Below, piece after piece: positions 8,181 to 15,727 of a stretch of 39,980 nucleotides of DNA. Each line of letters begins with the position of its first letter. The first letter of the stretch is position 1. Location: the NCBI GenBank assembly GCA_000992395.1, contig LBUD01000015.1, positions 1 through 39,980 on the forward strand, in the 5' to 3' direction. Made by a program: the position numbers and the translations under genes. The notes beneath the pieces are model-generated. The model was not told the DNA's origin. It ran no database searches and worked only from the letters and a program-made list of their open reading frames with translations. Source of the DNA: Parcubacteria group bacterium GW2011_GWA2_38_13. Lineage in GTDB: Bacteria > Patescibacteriota > Patescibacteriia > Buchananbacterales > GWA2-38-13.

Positions 8181-10034
8181 TTAATGTAGATTAAAACATC
8201 TTTGTACGGCAATACAATATTTTGAATCGTGAAATTCCCTGATTTGGTATTTTAAAATAATTTCCTTAAGCCATTGGGGCAATTCATCCGAATATTTTAC
8301 TTCCATAATGGATGCATTTTCCAATAAAATATTGCCGTCAGATACCTTGTGAATTCCTTGAAACGAGCCTGCCGTGAATTCTTTATCAAAAATAACCCGG
8401 ATATCTTTATTGAGCCCGCCGACCATAGCGCACCTTTTATAATTTACAAAAAGTATCGGCTTCATCTGATGCTGTGATGCAATTTGCAAAAATTCCTGTA
8501 TAATTTCCCGGCTTTCGGCCGGCATATTTGAAGCTTTATCCAGCGACATATTTTGCATGATCCGTGAAAAATCCGAATAGCTGATTTTTACTCTAAATTT
8601 CTTTACATACTTTCCTTTTCTTTTTTTTATTTCAGGATATACGATAAAATCTTCAGTATCGGGCTCAACGTAAATCCTTAAACGGTATTTTGTCAATTCT
8701 TTTGTTATGTCCTTCCTTTGGTGATAGCATTGAAAATCTTGTGTATCAAAATAAACATTAATAATTTTATAAAAATTTCCGCCGGTAATATTTGAATATT
8801 CATCAAATTCCATAAATTTTCTCATTTCCCCAATTATCGTGTTGAGCTGATCCCAAGGAATAAGAAATTTTATTTCCTGGCGCAAAAAACTCGCGCTTTC
8901 TATAACATGAACGATATTGTTCCAAAATGCAATGATTTTTTCCGTTACAACCTTCCCATCAAAATTTTCAAAAACATATTTTTTTGCGTTTTGCCCCATT
9001 GCAAGCGCAACGTCAAAATTTTTCAGTATATATAATATCTTTTCGCCCATCAGACTATAATCTCCTATTCCAACTAAAAACCCGTTATACCCGTCTTTGA
9101 TAATTTCCATTGCACCGGTTGTTGCTGTTGATATAACCGGTTTCCCGCACGCCGACGCTTCAATCAAAACCTTACCAAAGCTTTCACTAAGCGATGACAG
9201 GACAAAAATATCACAAGCATAATAGTATGCAATAATGTCTTTCTGTTCTTTTTGCTCCAAAAAATGCACGTCAAGCTTTTTTCCCGCGCATAAATCTTTC
9301 AGTTTTGCGCCTTCGCTTCCAGACCCTATGACAACAAGGGTTGCGTTATTGATTTTTTTTGCCACTTCCTCGTATGCATGTATCAGGGTTTCAATATCTT
9401 TAACTTTTTCCAGCCGCCCCACAAACAGGATAATTTTTTTATTTTCATAATCTTTTCGAATAGCCTCCACTTTGTTTATATCAGTATTTCCAAACTTTGA
9501 TATATCAACGGGTGTCGGGATAACTTTTATTTTATTTTCAGGCACTCCATTCAAAATTAATTTTTTCTGTATACCAATACTCATTGCACGAAACGCGTCA
9601 GCTTCTTTCATATTATGTTTTGCCAGTAAAACCAGATACCTATTTTTCCAATCCTCTCTTAAAAAACTTCCATTATCCAAAAAATCTCCGTGGAAATGAA
9701 TTAAAAGTTTTGTTGTATGCATTTTTTTCAGTCTTATTCCAACCGTTGCCGTTATAAATGGGTCTTGCGTGATTATAAGATCATAATGTTTTTTTTCAAA
9801 CAATCGCCTTGCAATTTTCATCGCATCCCTGATATATAAAAATTTATATGATGAATTTGTAGGAAATGCCGATACATTTTCAGAAATTACGTAAGGCGAA
9901 TATCCGCTTTTGCTAAAAACTATAATATCAATACTGTCTACACGCTTGCCATATTCTTTATGACGCTCGCAAACATCCCCAAGCTGCCCTTGCCCCAGCA
10001 ATCCTTTATCCAAACTGATGATTAAAATATTCAT
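8181..10034 (-). CDS. GT4 glycosyltransferase fused to a VTC / triphosphate-tunnel domain
   Basis: A 617-aa two-domain protein. Residues 1-380 are a standard GT4: IILFVGRLEKVKDIETLI, VVIGSGSEGAKL and the E-x7-E motif ESFGKVLIE (284-292) followed by ASACGKPVIST. Residues 385-617 match the VTC domain of the triphosphate-tunnel metalloenzyme superfamily in order: QEIKFLIP (386-393), VYFDTQDFQCY, KYRLRIYVEP (449-458), the acidic-basic YPEIKKRKG, KKFRVKI, NYKRCAMVG (531-539), RVIFDKEF, and IMEVKYSDELPQWLKEI (576-592). The alternating Arg/Lys/Glu tunnel positions look conserved. VTC domains in eukaryotes and some bacteria polymerise polyphosphate from ATP. Activity here, and why it is joined to a glycosyltransferase, is unknown. 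The start overlaps the upstream gene by 4 nt (ATGA), so the two are translationally coupled. Confidence 0.85.
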   Translation of the reverse strand: MNILIISLDKGLLGQGQLGDVCERHKEYGKRVDSIDIIVFSKSGYSPYVISENVSAFPTNSSYKFLYIRDAMKIARRLFEKKHYDLIITQDPFITATVGIRLKKMHTTKLLIHFHGDFLDNGSFLREDWKNRYLVLLAKHNMKEADAFRAMSIGIQKKLILNGVPENKIKVIPTPVDISKFGNTDINKVEAIRKDYENKKIILFVGRLEKVKDIETLIHAYEEVAKKINNATLVVIGSGSEGAKLKDLCAGKKLDVHFLEQKEQKDIIAYYYACDIFVLSSLSESFGKVLIEASACGKPVISTATTGAMEIIKDGYNGFLVGIGDYSLMGEKILYILKNFDVALAMGQNAKKYVFENFDGKVVTEKIIAFWNNIVHVIESASFLRQEIKFLIPWDQLNTIIGEMRKFMEFDEYSNITGGNFYKIINVYFDTQDFQCYHQRKDITKELTKYRLRIYVEPDTEDFIVYPEIKKRKGKYVKKFRVKISYSDFSRIMQNMSLDKASNMPAESREIIQEFLQIASQHQMKPILFVNYKRCAMVGGLNKDIRVIFDKEFTAGSFQGIHKVSDGNILLENASIMEVKYSDELPQWLKEIILKYQIREFHDSKYCIAVQRCFNLH

Positions 10035-11149
10035 ACATTTTCCAATATTTTAATAGTTGAAGACATCATTTTTTCTTTTTCAAATTTTTTCAAAATATCC
10101 TTCGCGTTTGTTTTAAATAGTTCTTTTAATTTCGGATCTGAATAAATTTTTTTTACCGCTTCCACTATCTGATCCTCATTATCATATTCAACCAACAAAC
10201 CGGTTTTCCCGTCTTCTATTACTTCGGGATTGCCTCCAGTATTTGTGGTAACGATAGGAATGCCCGCCGAAAGGCATTCTAAAAGAGTATGTGATAATCC
10301 TTCGTATCCGGTATTAAGAATAAAAATTCCTGCGCCTCTAACGCTTTTCATAATATTTTGCCTTGTCTGGCAGGATAAAAATACTTTATTCTCAAGCCGT
10401 GCCTCTTTTATAAGCCGAAGCAATTTTCCTTCATCGGGTCCGCTTCCATAAATATTCAAAATAAAATTTTTATTAATTTCTAAAAGCTTTGGCATTATTT
10501 TTATCAATGTGGAAAAACCTTTCCACGGAACCAATCTTCCGGTTGTTACAATACTATTCGGATTAACGGAAACATCCGAGGTGATTTCTTCCGGAACAAA
10601 AGAATTATATATAACATTAATTTTATTTTCCTTAACTCCCCAGCCCATCACAATATTTTTTAAATAATTGCTTGGAACAATAACGGCATGTGCATTTTTT
10701 ACAGTTAACCGCTCCAAATATTGCAATATGCCAGTTTTCCCGACCATCTTGATTTTTTGAAAATTATCAATTCCCATTTCTGTCGCGTTGGAATTTCTCG
10801 CTGACTCCCAGGCATAATCTCCCACCACCTTTACTGCGTATTTTTTTCCTAAAATATTATTCACAAGATAAGCCGGAATTCCACTCGAAATCGGCCCCTG
10901 AGCATATATGACATCAAATTTTTTTGCTAAAAAAAATAGTTTCAAAAAATATCGGACATAACGAATCAGGACAAAAGATTTTCTGGAAATCCGCGTTATA
11001 GTAAAATCATATGATTGTGTATCATCGCCACAACACAACACTTCAAAATCATAATGGTTTTCCTTCATCCAAAGCGCCAGATCCATCGCATATGTTGCTG
11101 GTCCTCCGATATCCGGCGGAAATATTTCGCACGCAAGTAATATTTTCAT
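10031..11149 (-). CDS. Glycosyltransferase family 4 protein
   Basis: A 372-aa GT-B enzyme. It begins MKILLACEIFPPDIGGPATYAMDLAL, the typical GT4 acceptor-domain glycine loop. The donor domain has IVTTGRLVPWKGFSTLI, LNIYGSGPDEGKL and the E-x7-E motif EGLSHTLLECLSAGIPIVTT, then GGNPEVIEDGKTGLLVE. The acceptor domain also has SNYLKNIVMGWG before the linker. It ends with a 4-nt ATGA overlap with the GT4-VTC gene and starts 6 nt after the FAD enzyme gene, so it is in the middle of a compact operon. Sugar specificity is not readable. Confidence 0.92.
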   Translation of the reverse strand: MKILLACEIFPPDIGGPATYAMDLALWMKENHYDFEVLCCGDDTQSYDFTITRISRKSFVLIRYVRYFLKLFFLAKKFDVIYAQGPISSGIPAYLVNNILGKKYAVKVVGDYAWESARNSNATEMGIDNFQKIKMVGKTGILQYLERLTVKNAHAVIVPSNYLKNIVMGWGVKENKINVIYNSFVPEEITSDVSVNPNSIVTTGRLVPWKGFSTLIKIMPKLLEINKNFILNIYGSGPDEGKLLRLIKEARLENKVFLSCQTRQNIMKSVRGAGIFILNTGYEGLSHTLLECLSAGIPIVTTNTGGNPEVIEDGKTGLLVEYDNEDQIVEAVKKIYSDPKLKELFKTNAKDILKKFEKEKMMSSTIKILENV

Positions 11150-11155
11150 AATTTT

Positions 11156-12583
11156 TTACTTTTTAATTTCCTGATACTCTTCATCGGTGTTTACATTTAA
11201 TACATCATAGTGGCCGCCAAGAGTATTTCTTGCGGCATATAATCCCGTTACAATAGAATGATCCATATTATTATAACGAAAAGCGCCGCCCCGCCCCACA
11301 ATCTGCAAATTTTTTATTGATTTGATATATTCAAATATAATCTCAAGCGGCGCGCGGTATCCGATTTTATAAATAGGATATGTATCTTCCTGCCGCGCGA
11401 CAAATCCGTCTATAATTTTTAAATTTTTCCCAAGCCCGACACGATGTAATTCATCTTTTGCATATTCAATCAATTTTTCATCATCCATTATCCAAAGATC
11501 ATCACCTTCAAAACAAACATATTCCATCCCAAGCGATGTTTTTGATGCATCGGGCACCATAGAGGGACTCCAATTTTTAAAATTCTGTATGCGGCACACC
11601 TTAACTTCCGGGCTATGAATATAAATCCAATTGTCCGGAAATATATCAGGCGTATCAATTATCAGACAAACGGTAAAAAATCCCCGGAAACGCAAAAATT
11701 GCAATGCTTGTAAAATATTTTCTGGAGGTGCCGGCTGTATTTTTTGTATAAGCTCGGGGAGAGGTATGCTTGAAATAAAATTATCACCCTCAATAAGAGC
11801 CGTACTCCCATCATTGTTTCGCGTTTCTATTCCTTGCACCGCCATATCTTTAATATGAATCCGAACAACGCTGCAACGCAATTGTATTTCTCCGTTTTTC
11901 AATCTGATATTTTCAGCCATTTTCTCATACATCATTCCGGGACCGTATTTTGGATAATGGAATTCATCAATAAGACTTGTTTCTTTGGCTTTATTTGAAA
12001 AAAAAGCATTTATAATAGCCCGCGCCAAAGATAATCCCTTGATCCTTTGCGAGGCCCATTCCGCTCCTATCTCCGTTGTGGGTATGCCCCAAATTTTCTC
12101 CGTATATGTTTTAAAAAAAATGTTAAAAAGCCTTCTTCCAAATCTTGAGACAACCCATTCTTCAAAAGTGTCCATCTTCTTTTTACGTCTGAAAGAATGC
12201 TTTATCCGAGCGTAAAAATAACTCAATATAATTGCGACAGCCTGGTATATACCTATATTTTTTAAAGCATTCATCGGCCTAAGCGGATAAAAATAGAACT
12301 TCTTATCATAGTATATTCTTGATAGCCTCGGGCGTTTTAAAAAATCGTCACCCAGCGTTTCATTCCAAATATTTTGCACTTCTTTGTTTTTTGTAAAAAA
12401 CCTGTGTCCGCCTATATCAAAATAATAATTTTTATAATTTATTGTTTTTGATAGCCCGCCGACTTGGCTATCTTTTTCAAGCAACAATACTTTTTTCTTG
12501 TTTTTTACAAGTTCATACCCCGCGGCCAAACCAGCCGGTCCGGCGCCCAAAACAACAGCAAAATTTTTTATTTTTTCTTCCAT
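11156..12583 (-). CDS. FAD-dependent oxidoreductase, UDP-galactopyranose-mutase-like
   Basis: A flavoprotein with the dinucleotide motif GAGPAGLAAGYELV near the N-terminus, then LLLEKDSQVGGLSKT and FDIGGHRFFTKN, typical of the UDP-galactopyranose mutase / protoporphyrinogen-oxidase-like amine oxidase group. The C-terminal FAD signature GRGGAFRYNNMDHSIVTGLYAA closes the fold. Members of this group in polysaccharide loci either mutate UDP-galactose to its furanose form or oxidise related substrates. The WGIP segment in the middle is common in the close relatives often annotated only as NAD(P)/FAD-dependent oxidoreductase. The ORF track starts at 12598; Met6 at 12583 leaves 1 nt to the upstream gene rather than a 14-nt overlap and is preferred. 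Substrate remains open. Confidence 0.82.
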   Translation of the reverse strand: MEEKIKNFAVVLGAGPAGLAAGYELVKNKKKVLLLEKDSQVGGLSKTINYKNYYFDIGGHRFFTKNKEVQNIWNETLGDDFLKRPRLSRIYYDKKFYFYPLRPMNALKNIGIYQAVAIILSYFYARIKHSFRRKKKMDTFEEWVVSRFGRRLFNIFFKTYTEKIWGIPTTEIGAEWASQRIKGLSLARAIINAFFSNKAKETSLIDEFHYPKYGPGMMYEKMAENIRLKNGEIQLRCSVVRIHIKDMAVQGIETRNNDGSTALIEGDNFISSIPLPELIQKIQPAPPENILQALQFLRFRGFFTVCLIIDTPDIFPDNWIYIHSPEVKVCRIQNFKNWSPSMVPDASKTSLGMEYVCFEGDDLWIMDDEKLIEYAKDELHRVGLGKNLKIIDGFVARQEDTYPIYKIGYRAPLEIIFEYIKSIKNLQIVGRGGAFRYNNMDHSIVTGLYAARNTLGGHYDVLNVNTDEEYQEIKK

Positions 12584-12584
12584 A

Positions 12585-13709
12585 CTATTTTTTTTCAACT
12601 AATCCATTAAATATACCAGCCATTTTTATTGAAATACTGTCCCATTGATATTTTTCCATAACAAGCTTTCTTCCGTTTTCACTCAATTTTTTATATAAAT
12701 TATCATCTTGCATCAATAACGTAATTTTTTCAGCCAAATCACTTGGATCGTCAACCGTACACAATAAACCGGTCTCATTGTCGTATAAAAAATCGGAAAT
12801 TCCGCCGACAGGAGTGCCTATGACCGGCAAACCCATAGCCATTGCTTCCAAAAACGCGTTGCCAAGCCCCTCTGATCGCGATGGCCGAACAAAGATATCC
12901 GCTTGTACCAAATACTCATTTACTTTTTCCGGTATAACGTTTCCTATAAATTCAATCCTATCTTCAATCCCAAGGTCTTTTGCCAATTTTTTTAATTTCT
13001 CCTCCATGCTCCCCCCACCGACAACTATCAACTTAAAATTCAATTCGTAATCCGTAATTCGTAATTCTTTAATTGATTTTATTAAAACGTCAACGCCATT
13101 CTTTTTCTCCAGCCTTGAAACAGTTATAATCACTTTTTCATTATTCACTTTGAACTTTGAACTTTGAACTTTGAACTTATCTAAACCCACCCCATTCGGC
13201 ACCACTTCCACCGGGCATTTTGCTCCCATCTTTTTCGCGCGATCAGCCAAAAAATTTGAAATCGCCTGGATACAATCAGCCTTGCGGTAAATATTTTTAT
13301 ACAAAGGCCTTATAAACCATGTGCGAAGCCATATATCTATTTCCGAATCCCCTTCCTGCAGTGTAAGTAAAAATGGAATGTTTGGATTATTTTTTTTAAA
13401 AAACAACCCCGCCAGTCCCGCCTGATTCGCCATCATCGCCCAGGTTATATCGTATTTTTTTTCTATGCACATCTTTTTGGCAACTCGTGCCGCCGCCCAT
13501 GGAAAAAAATATTTACTCATTTTCCCATTACCGATTCTCAACACATTCACGCGACCAATCTTCTCCTCGCTTTTTTGCTTTCCGTCCAGATTCACCGTGA
13601 TCATGTCAAATTCAAAATCAGGCAAGCGATCAGTAATTTCTTTAATCGCCACTTCGGCTCCGCCGACAAACGGAAAATAAGCGAGGGAAAAAATTAAAAC
13701 TTTTTGCAT
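12585..13709 (-). CDS. Glycosyltransferase family 4 protein with in-frame micro-repeat inserts
   Basis: A 374-aa GT4: FPFVGGAEVAIKEITDRL at the N-terminus, IITVSRLEKKNGVDVLI, a VVGGGSMEEKLKKLA loop and the E-x7-E motif EGLGNAFLEAMAMGLPVIGT followed by GGISDFL. Two low-complexity segments interrupt the fold at surface positions: FKVQSSKFKVN (about residues 179-189), between the NGV linker and the donor strand, and RITDYELNF (about 217-225), before a donor-domain strand. Both are encoded by perfect short tandem repeats and resemble intergenic repeats of the same genome rather than normal glycosyltransferase sequence. The gene is the first of the long minus-strand operon, 1 nt from the FAD enzyme. 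Enzyme class secure; effect of the inserts unknown. Confidence 0.9.
   Translation of the reverse strand: MQKVLIFSLAYFPFVGGAEVAIKEITDRLPDFEFDMITVNLDGKQKSEEKIGRVNVLRIGNGKMSKYFFPWAAARVAKKMCIEKKYDITWAMMANQAGLAGLFFKKNNPNIPFLLTLQEGDSEIDIWLRTWFIRPLYKNIYRKADCIQAISNFLADRAKKMGAKCPVEVVPNGVGLDKFKVQSSKFKVNNEKVIITVSRLEKKNGVDVLIKSIKELRITDYELNFKLIVVGGGSMEEKLKKLAKDLGIEDRIEFIGNVIPEKVNEYLVQADIFVRPSRSEGLGNAFLEAMAMGLPVIGTPVGGISDFLYDNETGLLCTVDDPSDLAEKITLLMQDDNLYKKLSENGRKLVMEKYQWDSISIKMAGIFNGLVEKK
13041..13067. repeat. Coding micro-repeat (CGTAATTC-type)
   Basis: Tandem copies of an 8-9 nt unit (ATTCGTAATCCGTAATTCG) encode RITDYEL inside the glycosyltransferase gene 12585-13709. The unit resembles the intergenic ATTCGTA/ATTCGCA repeats seen upstream of the S-layer gene. 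Confidence 0.85.
13144..13180. repeat. Coding micro-repeat (TTTGAAC x4)
   Basis: Four tandem copies of a 7-nt unit, TTTGAAC/CTTTGAA, encode FKVQSSKFKV in frame within the same glycosyltransferase gene. The 7-nt unit cycles through the reading frames, so three units add seven residues without breaking the frame. Confidence 0.9.
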
Positions 13710-13757
13710 AATAAATATTACTTAGAAAAACAAACCCTTACCGTTTTATTTACCCTT

Positions 13758-13876
13758 AATTTCTAATTACTAATTTTTAATTTCTAAACAATGCCTGATG
13801 TCTAATTTCAAAATTTTTATTTATTAGTTTATTAGGAATTTCTTAGGTTAATTAGAAATTAGGTCAATTAGAAATT
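13758..13876. repeat. AATTAGAAATT-type intergenic repeat cluster
   Basis: Short imperfect repeats of TAATTTCTAATT and its complement AATTAGAAATTAGG fold into an AT-rich imperfect palindrome. The right edge overlaps the last codons of the epimerase gene, so its ISN-stop end is encoded by the repeat. The unit GGTCAATTAGAAATT recurs at about 33366-33380. Confidence 0.8.
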
Positions 13877-14826
13877 TTATAATATTCTTTATACCACTGT
13901 AAAAACTTTTCTATCCCTTCTTCAATACCTGTTTTCGGCTCCCAGCCAAGTTTTGTTTTTGCCTTTTCAATATCAGCCCAAGTTTTTGGAACATCCCCCT
14001 CCTGCATTGGCAACAAATTTTTCTGAGTTTTCGCGCCAATATTTTTTTCAATAACTTGAATGAAATATTCAAGCGCAATTGGTTTATTATTTCCTAAATT
14101 ATAAATTTCATACCCGGAATTTCTATCAATCGCGCGAATGATACCGTCAATAATATCGTCAATGTACGTAAAATCTCTTTCCATTTTTCCATTATTAAAA
14201 ACATCAATTGGCCTGCCCTCAAAAATAGCTTTTGTAAATATAAAAAGAGCCATGTCCGGCCGCCCCCAGGACCCATACACCGTAAAAAATCGTAAGCCCG
14301 TACAGTTCATTCCATACAAATGGTGGTACGTATGCGCCATAAGCTCATCAGCTTTTTTCGTTACCGCATATAATGAAACCGGATTATCCACCCTGTCGGT
14401 TTCAGAAAACGGCACCTTGGTATTGCCTCCATATACGGATGAAGACGACGCAAAGATGAAATTTCGCACCTGGTGTTTTTTCGCAAGCTCAAGGAGATTG
14501 AGCGTGCCGAGTATATTCGCCTTTTCGTACGCGAAAGGATTTTCGAGAGAATACCGGACTCCAGCCTGCGCCGCCAAATGGCATATGGCGTCAAATTTTT
14601 TGCTTGAAAAAATTTTATCCAATGCCGCAAAATCGCAAATATCAATTTCATTCATTTTAAAATTCACCCCTGATAAAAATTTTTCTATTCTGTCGCGCTT
14701 TAGTTTCGGATCGTAATAATTATTAAAATTATCAACACTCACAACAGAATCGCCCTGCGCCACAAGCGCTTGTATTAAAGCTGATCCTATAAATCCGGCC
14801 CCACCAGTGACAAGTATTTTAGGCAT
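13864..14826 (-). CDS. UDP-glucuronate 4-epimerase-like SDR
   Basis: An extended SDR that probably interconverts UDP-glucuronate and UDP-galacturonate. The NAD motif is TGGAGFIG (7-14). FNNYYDPKLKRDRI, AAQAGVRYSLENP and PDMALFIFTKAIFEG are hallmarks of the UDP-glucuronate epimerase branch, as is the late GDVPKTWADI. Catalytic SSSSVYGG (127-134) and YAVTK (Tyr153, Lys157) are present. At 320 aa it is of normal length. Downstream of a UDP-glucose-dehydrogenase-like gene on the same strand, it would complete UDP-glucose to UDP-glucuronate to UDP-galacturonate, a common acidic-sugar route for surface glycans. Its stop codon lies in an intergenic repeat. Confidence 0.88.
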   Translation of the reverse strand: MPKILVTGGAGFIGSALIQALVAQGDSVVSVDNFNNYYDPKLKRDRIEKFLSGVNFKMNEIDICDFAALDKIFSSKKFDAICHLAAQAGVRYSLENPFAYEKANILGTLNLLELAKKHQVRNFIFASSSSVYGGNTKVPFSETDRVDNPVSLYAVTKKADELMAHTYHHLYGMNCTGLRFFTVYGSWGRPDMALFIFTKAIFEGRPIDVFNNGKMERDFTYIDDIIDGIIRAIDRNSGYEIYNLGNNKPIALEYFIQVIEKNIGAKTQKNLLPMQEGDVPKTWADIEKAKTKLGWEPKTGIEEGIEKFLQWYKEYYKISN

Positions 14827-14837
14827 ATTTAATTTCT

Positions 14838-14880
14838 GTTTTTTTAGGTTAATTAGGTAATTAGATAATTAGGTTAATTG
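14838..14880. repeat. AATTAGGTTAATT micro-repeat
   Basis: Tandem variants of AGGTTAATTAGGTAATTAG lie between the two sugar-nucleotide genes. The repeat reaches into the 3' end of the dehydrogenase gene and supplies its last codons (QLT and the stop). Confidence 0.8.
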
Positions 14881-15654
14881 TTTCTTCTGCCCTAGCAACT
14901 CCTCATTTATCTTCTGCACATCTTCAAGCAAAGGAACTTCCACACCCAGATCCTGCGCAAGATCAACAAGCGAAGCCAGATCTTTCGGCAAACATTTGCC
15001 GCCAAATCCCCTGAAACCCCCGTGCCATACATCAAAATTTCCCGGAGCCACTCGCCTATCGTGTTCAAACGCCTCGCGCACGATATTGTAATCAATACCA
15101 AGCGACTGGCATATATCATAAATCTGGTTTGCAAAAATAACTTTTGTAGCATAATACGAGTTCACCATATACTTTGTCATTTCAGCGGCTTTCGCCAACA
15201 TAATTTTTGAATACTTTGCTTGCGGCAATATTGCCAAAATTTTTTCTGCAACATCTTTGCTTAACTTTGTATACCCGACGATTTGTTTATCAGGGTTCAA
15301 AAAATCCTGCGGCGCGGTTGAATTGTCTAAAAATTCCGGATTAAAAAGCAGGCGCAATTTTGGATATTTTTCTTGGAACATATCCGTAGTGCCGGGTACA
15401 ACCGTTGATTTGATAATCACGACCTTGCCGTCCATATTGCTCAATTTTTCCAAAACCTCATCAACAATTGATGCATCAAAACCTGAATTTTCGTTATACG
15501 GCGTTGGAACACATATAAAAATATATTCTTGGCTTGCCACCTCATCCCACGGATCCATTGTTAAAAATTTGTCATAAACCTTAGCATTTTTAAAAAAATT
15601 TTTCACTGCCTTGCCCACCACTCCTCCCCCAATGATTCCAACGGATTTATGCAT
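14869..15654 (-). CDS. Short UDP-glucose/GDP-mannose dehydrogenase-like protein
   Basis: A 261-aa member of the UDP-glucose 6-dehydrogenase family, which oxidises a nucleotide sugar to its uronate with two NAD+. The Rossmann motif is IGGGVVGKA (8-16), followed by CVPTPYNEN (48-56), KSTVVPGTT, the substrate loop FNPEFLDN (104-111), and the catalytic cysteine in GGKCLPKDL (Cys221). The central dimerisation helix (AEMTKYMVNSYYATK) is present. The C-terminal nucleotide-sugar-binding domain (about 130-150 residues in full-length enzymes) is absent, and the protein ends in repeat-encoded QLT. It could be a natural short variant or a truncated gene; the following 40 nt give no hint of the missing domain. 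Next to the epimerase, a role in uronate synthesis is likely but not proven. Confidence 0.8.
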   Translation of the reverse strand: MHKSVGIIGGGVVGKAVKNFFKNAKVYDKFLTMDPWDEVASQEYIFICVPTPYNENSGFDASIVDEVLEKLSNMDGKVVIIKSTVVPGTTDMFQEKYPKLRLLFNPEFLDNSTAPQDFLNPDKQIVGYTKLSKDVAEKILAILPQAKYSKIMLAKAAEMTKYMVNSYYATKVIFANQIYDICQSLGIDYNIVREAFEHDRRVAPGNFDVWHGGFRGFGGKCLPKDLASLVDLAQDLGVEVPLLEDVQKINEELLGQKKQLT

Positions 15655-15662
15655 ATAATTGC

Positions 15663-15691
15663 TTGATTATTAACAATTTACATACTATAAT
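15663..15691 (+). promoter_or_regulatory. Sigma-70-type promoter for the plus-strand glycosyltransferase
   Basis: TTGATT, 17-nt spacer, TATAAT in the divergent intergenic region 15655-15727. The gene starts about 30 nt downstream of the predicted start site, with AAAGGA as a Shine-Dalgarno. On the opposite strand the same AT-rich stretch could serve the dehydrogenase operon (TATAGT-like box). Confidence 0.7.
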
Positions 15692-15727
15692 TATAAATAA
15701 TTTCATCAAAGAAGTCAAAGGATAAAT

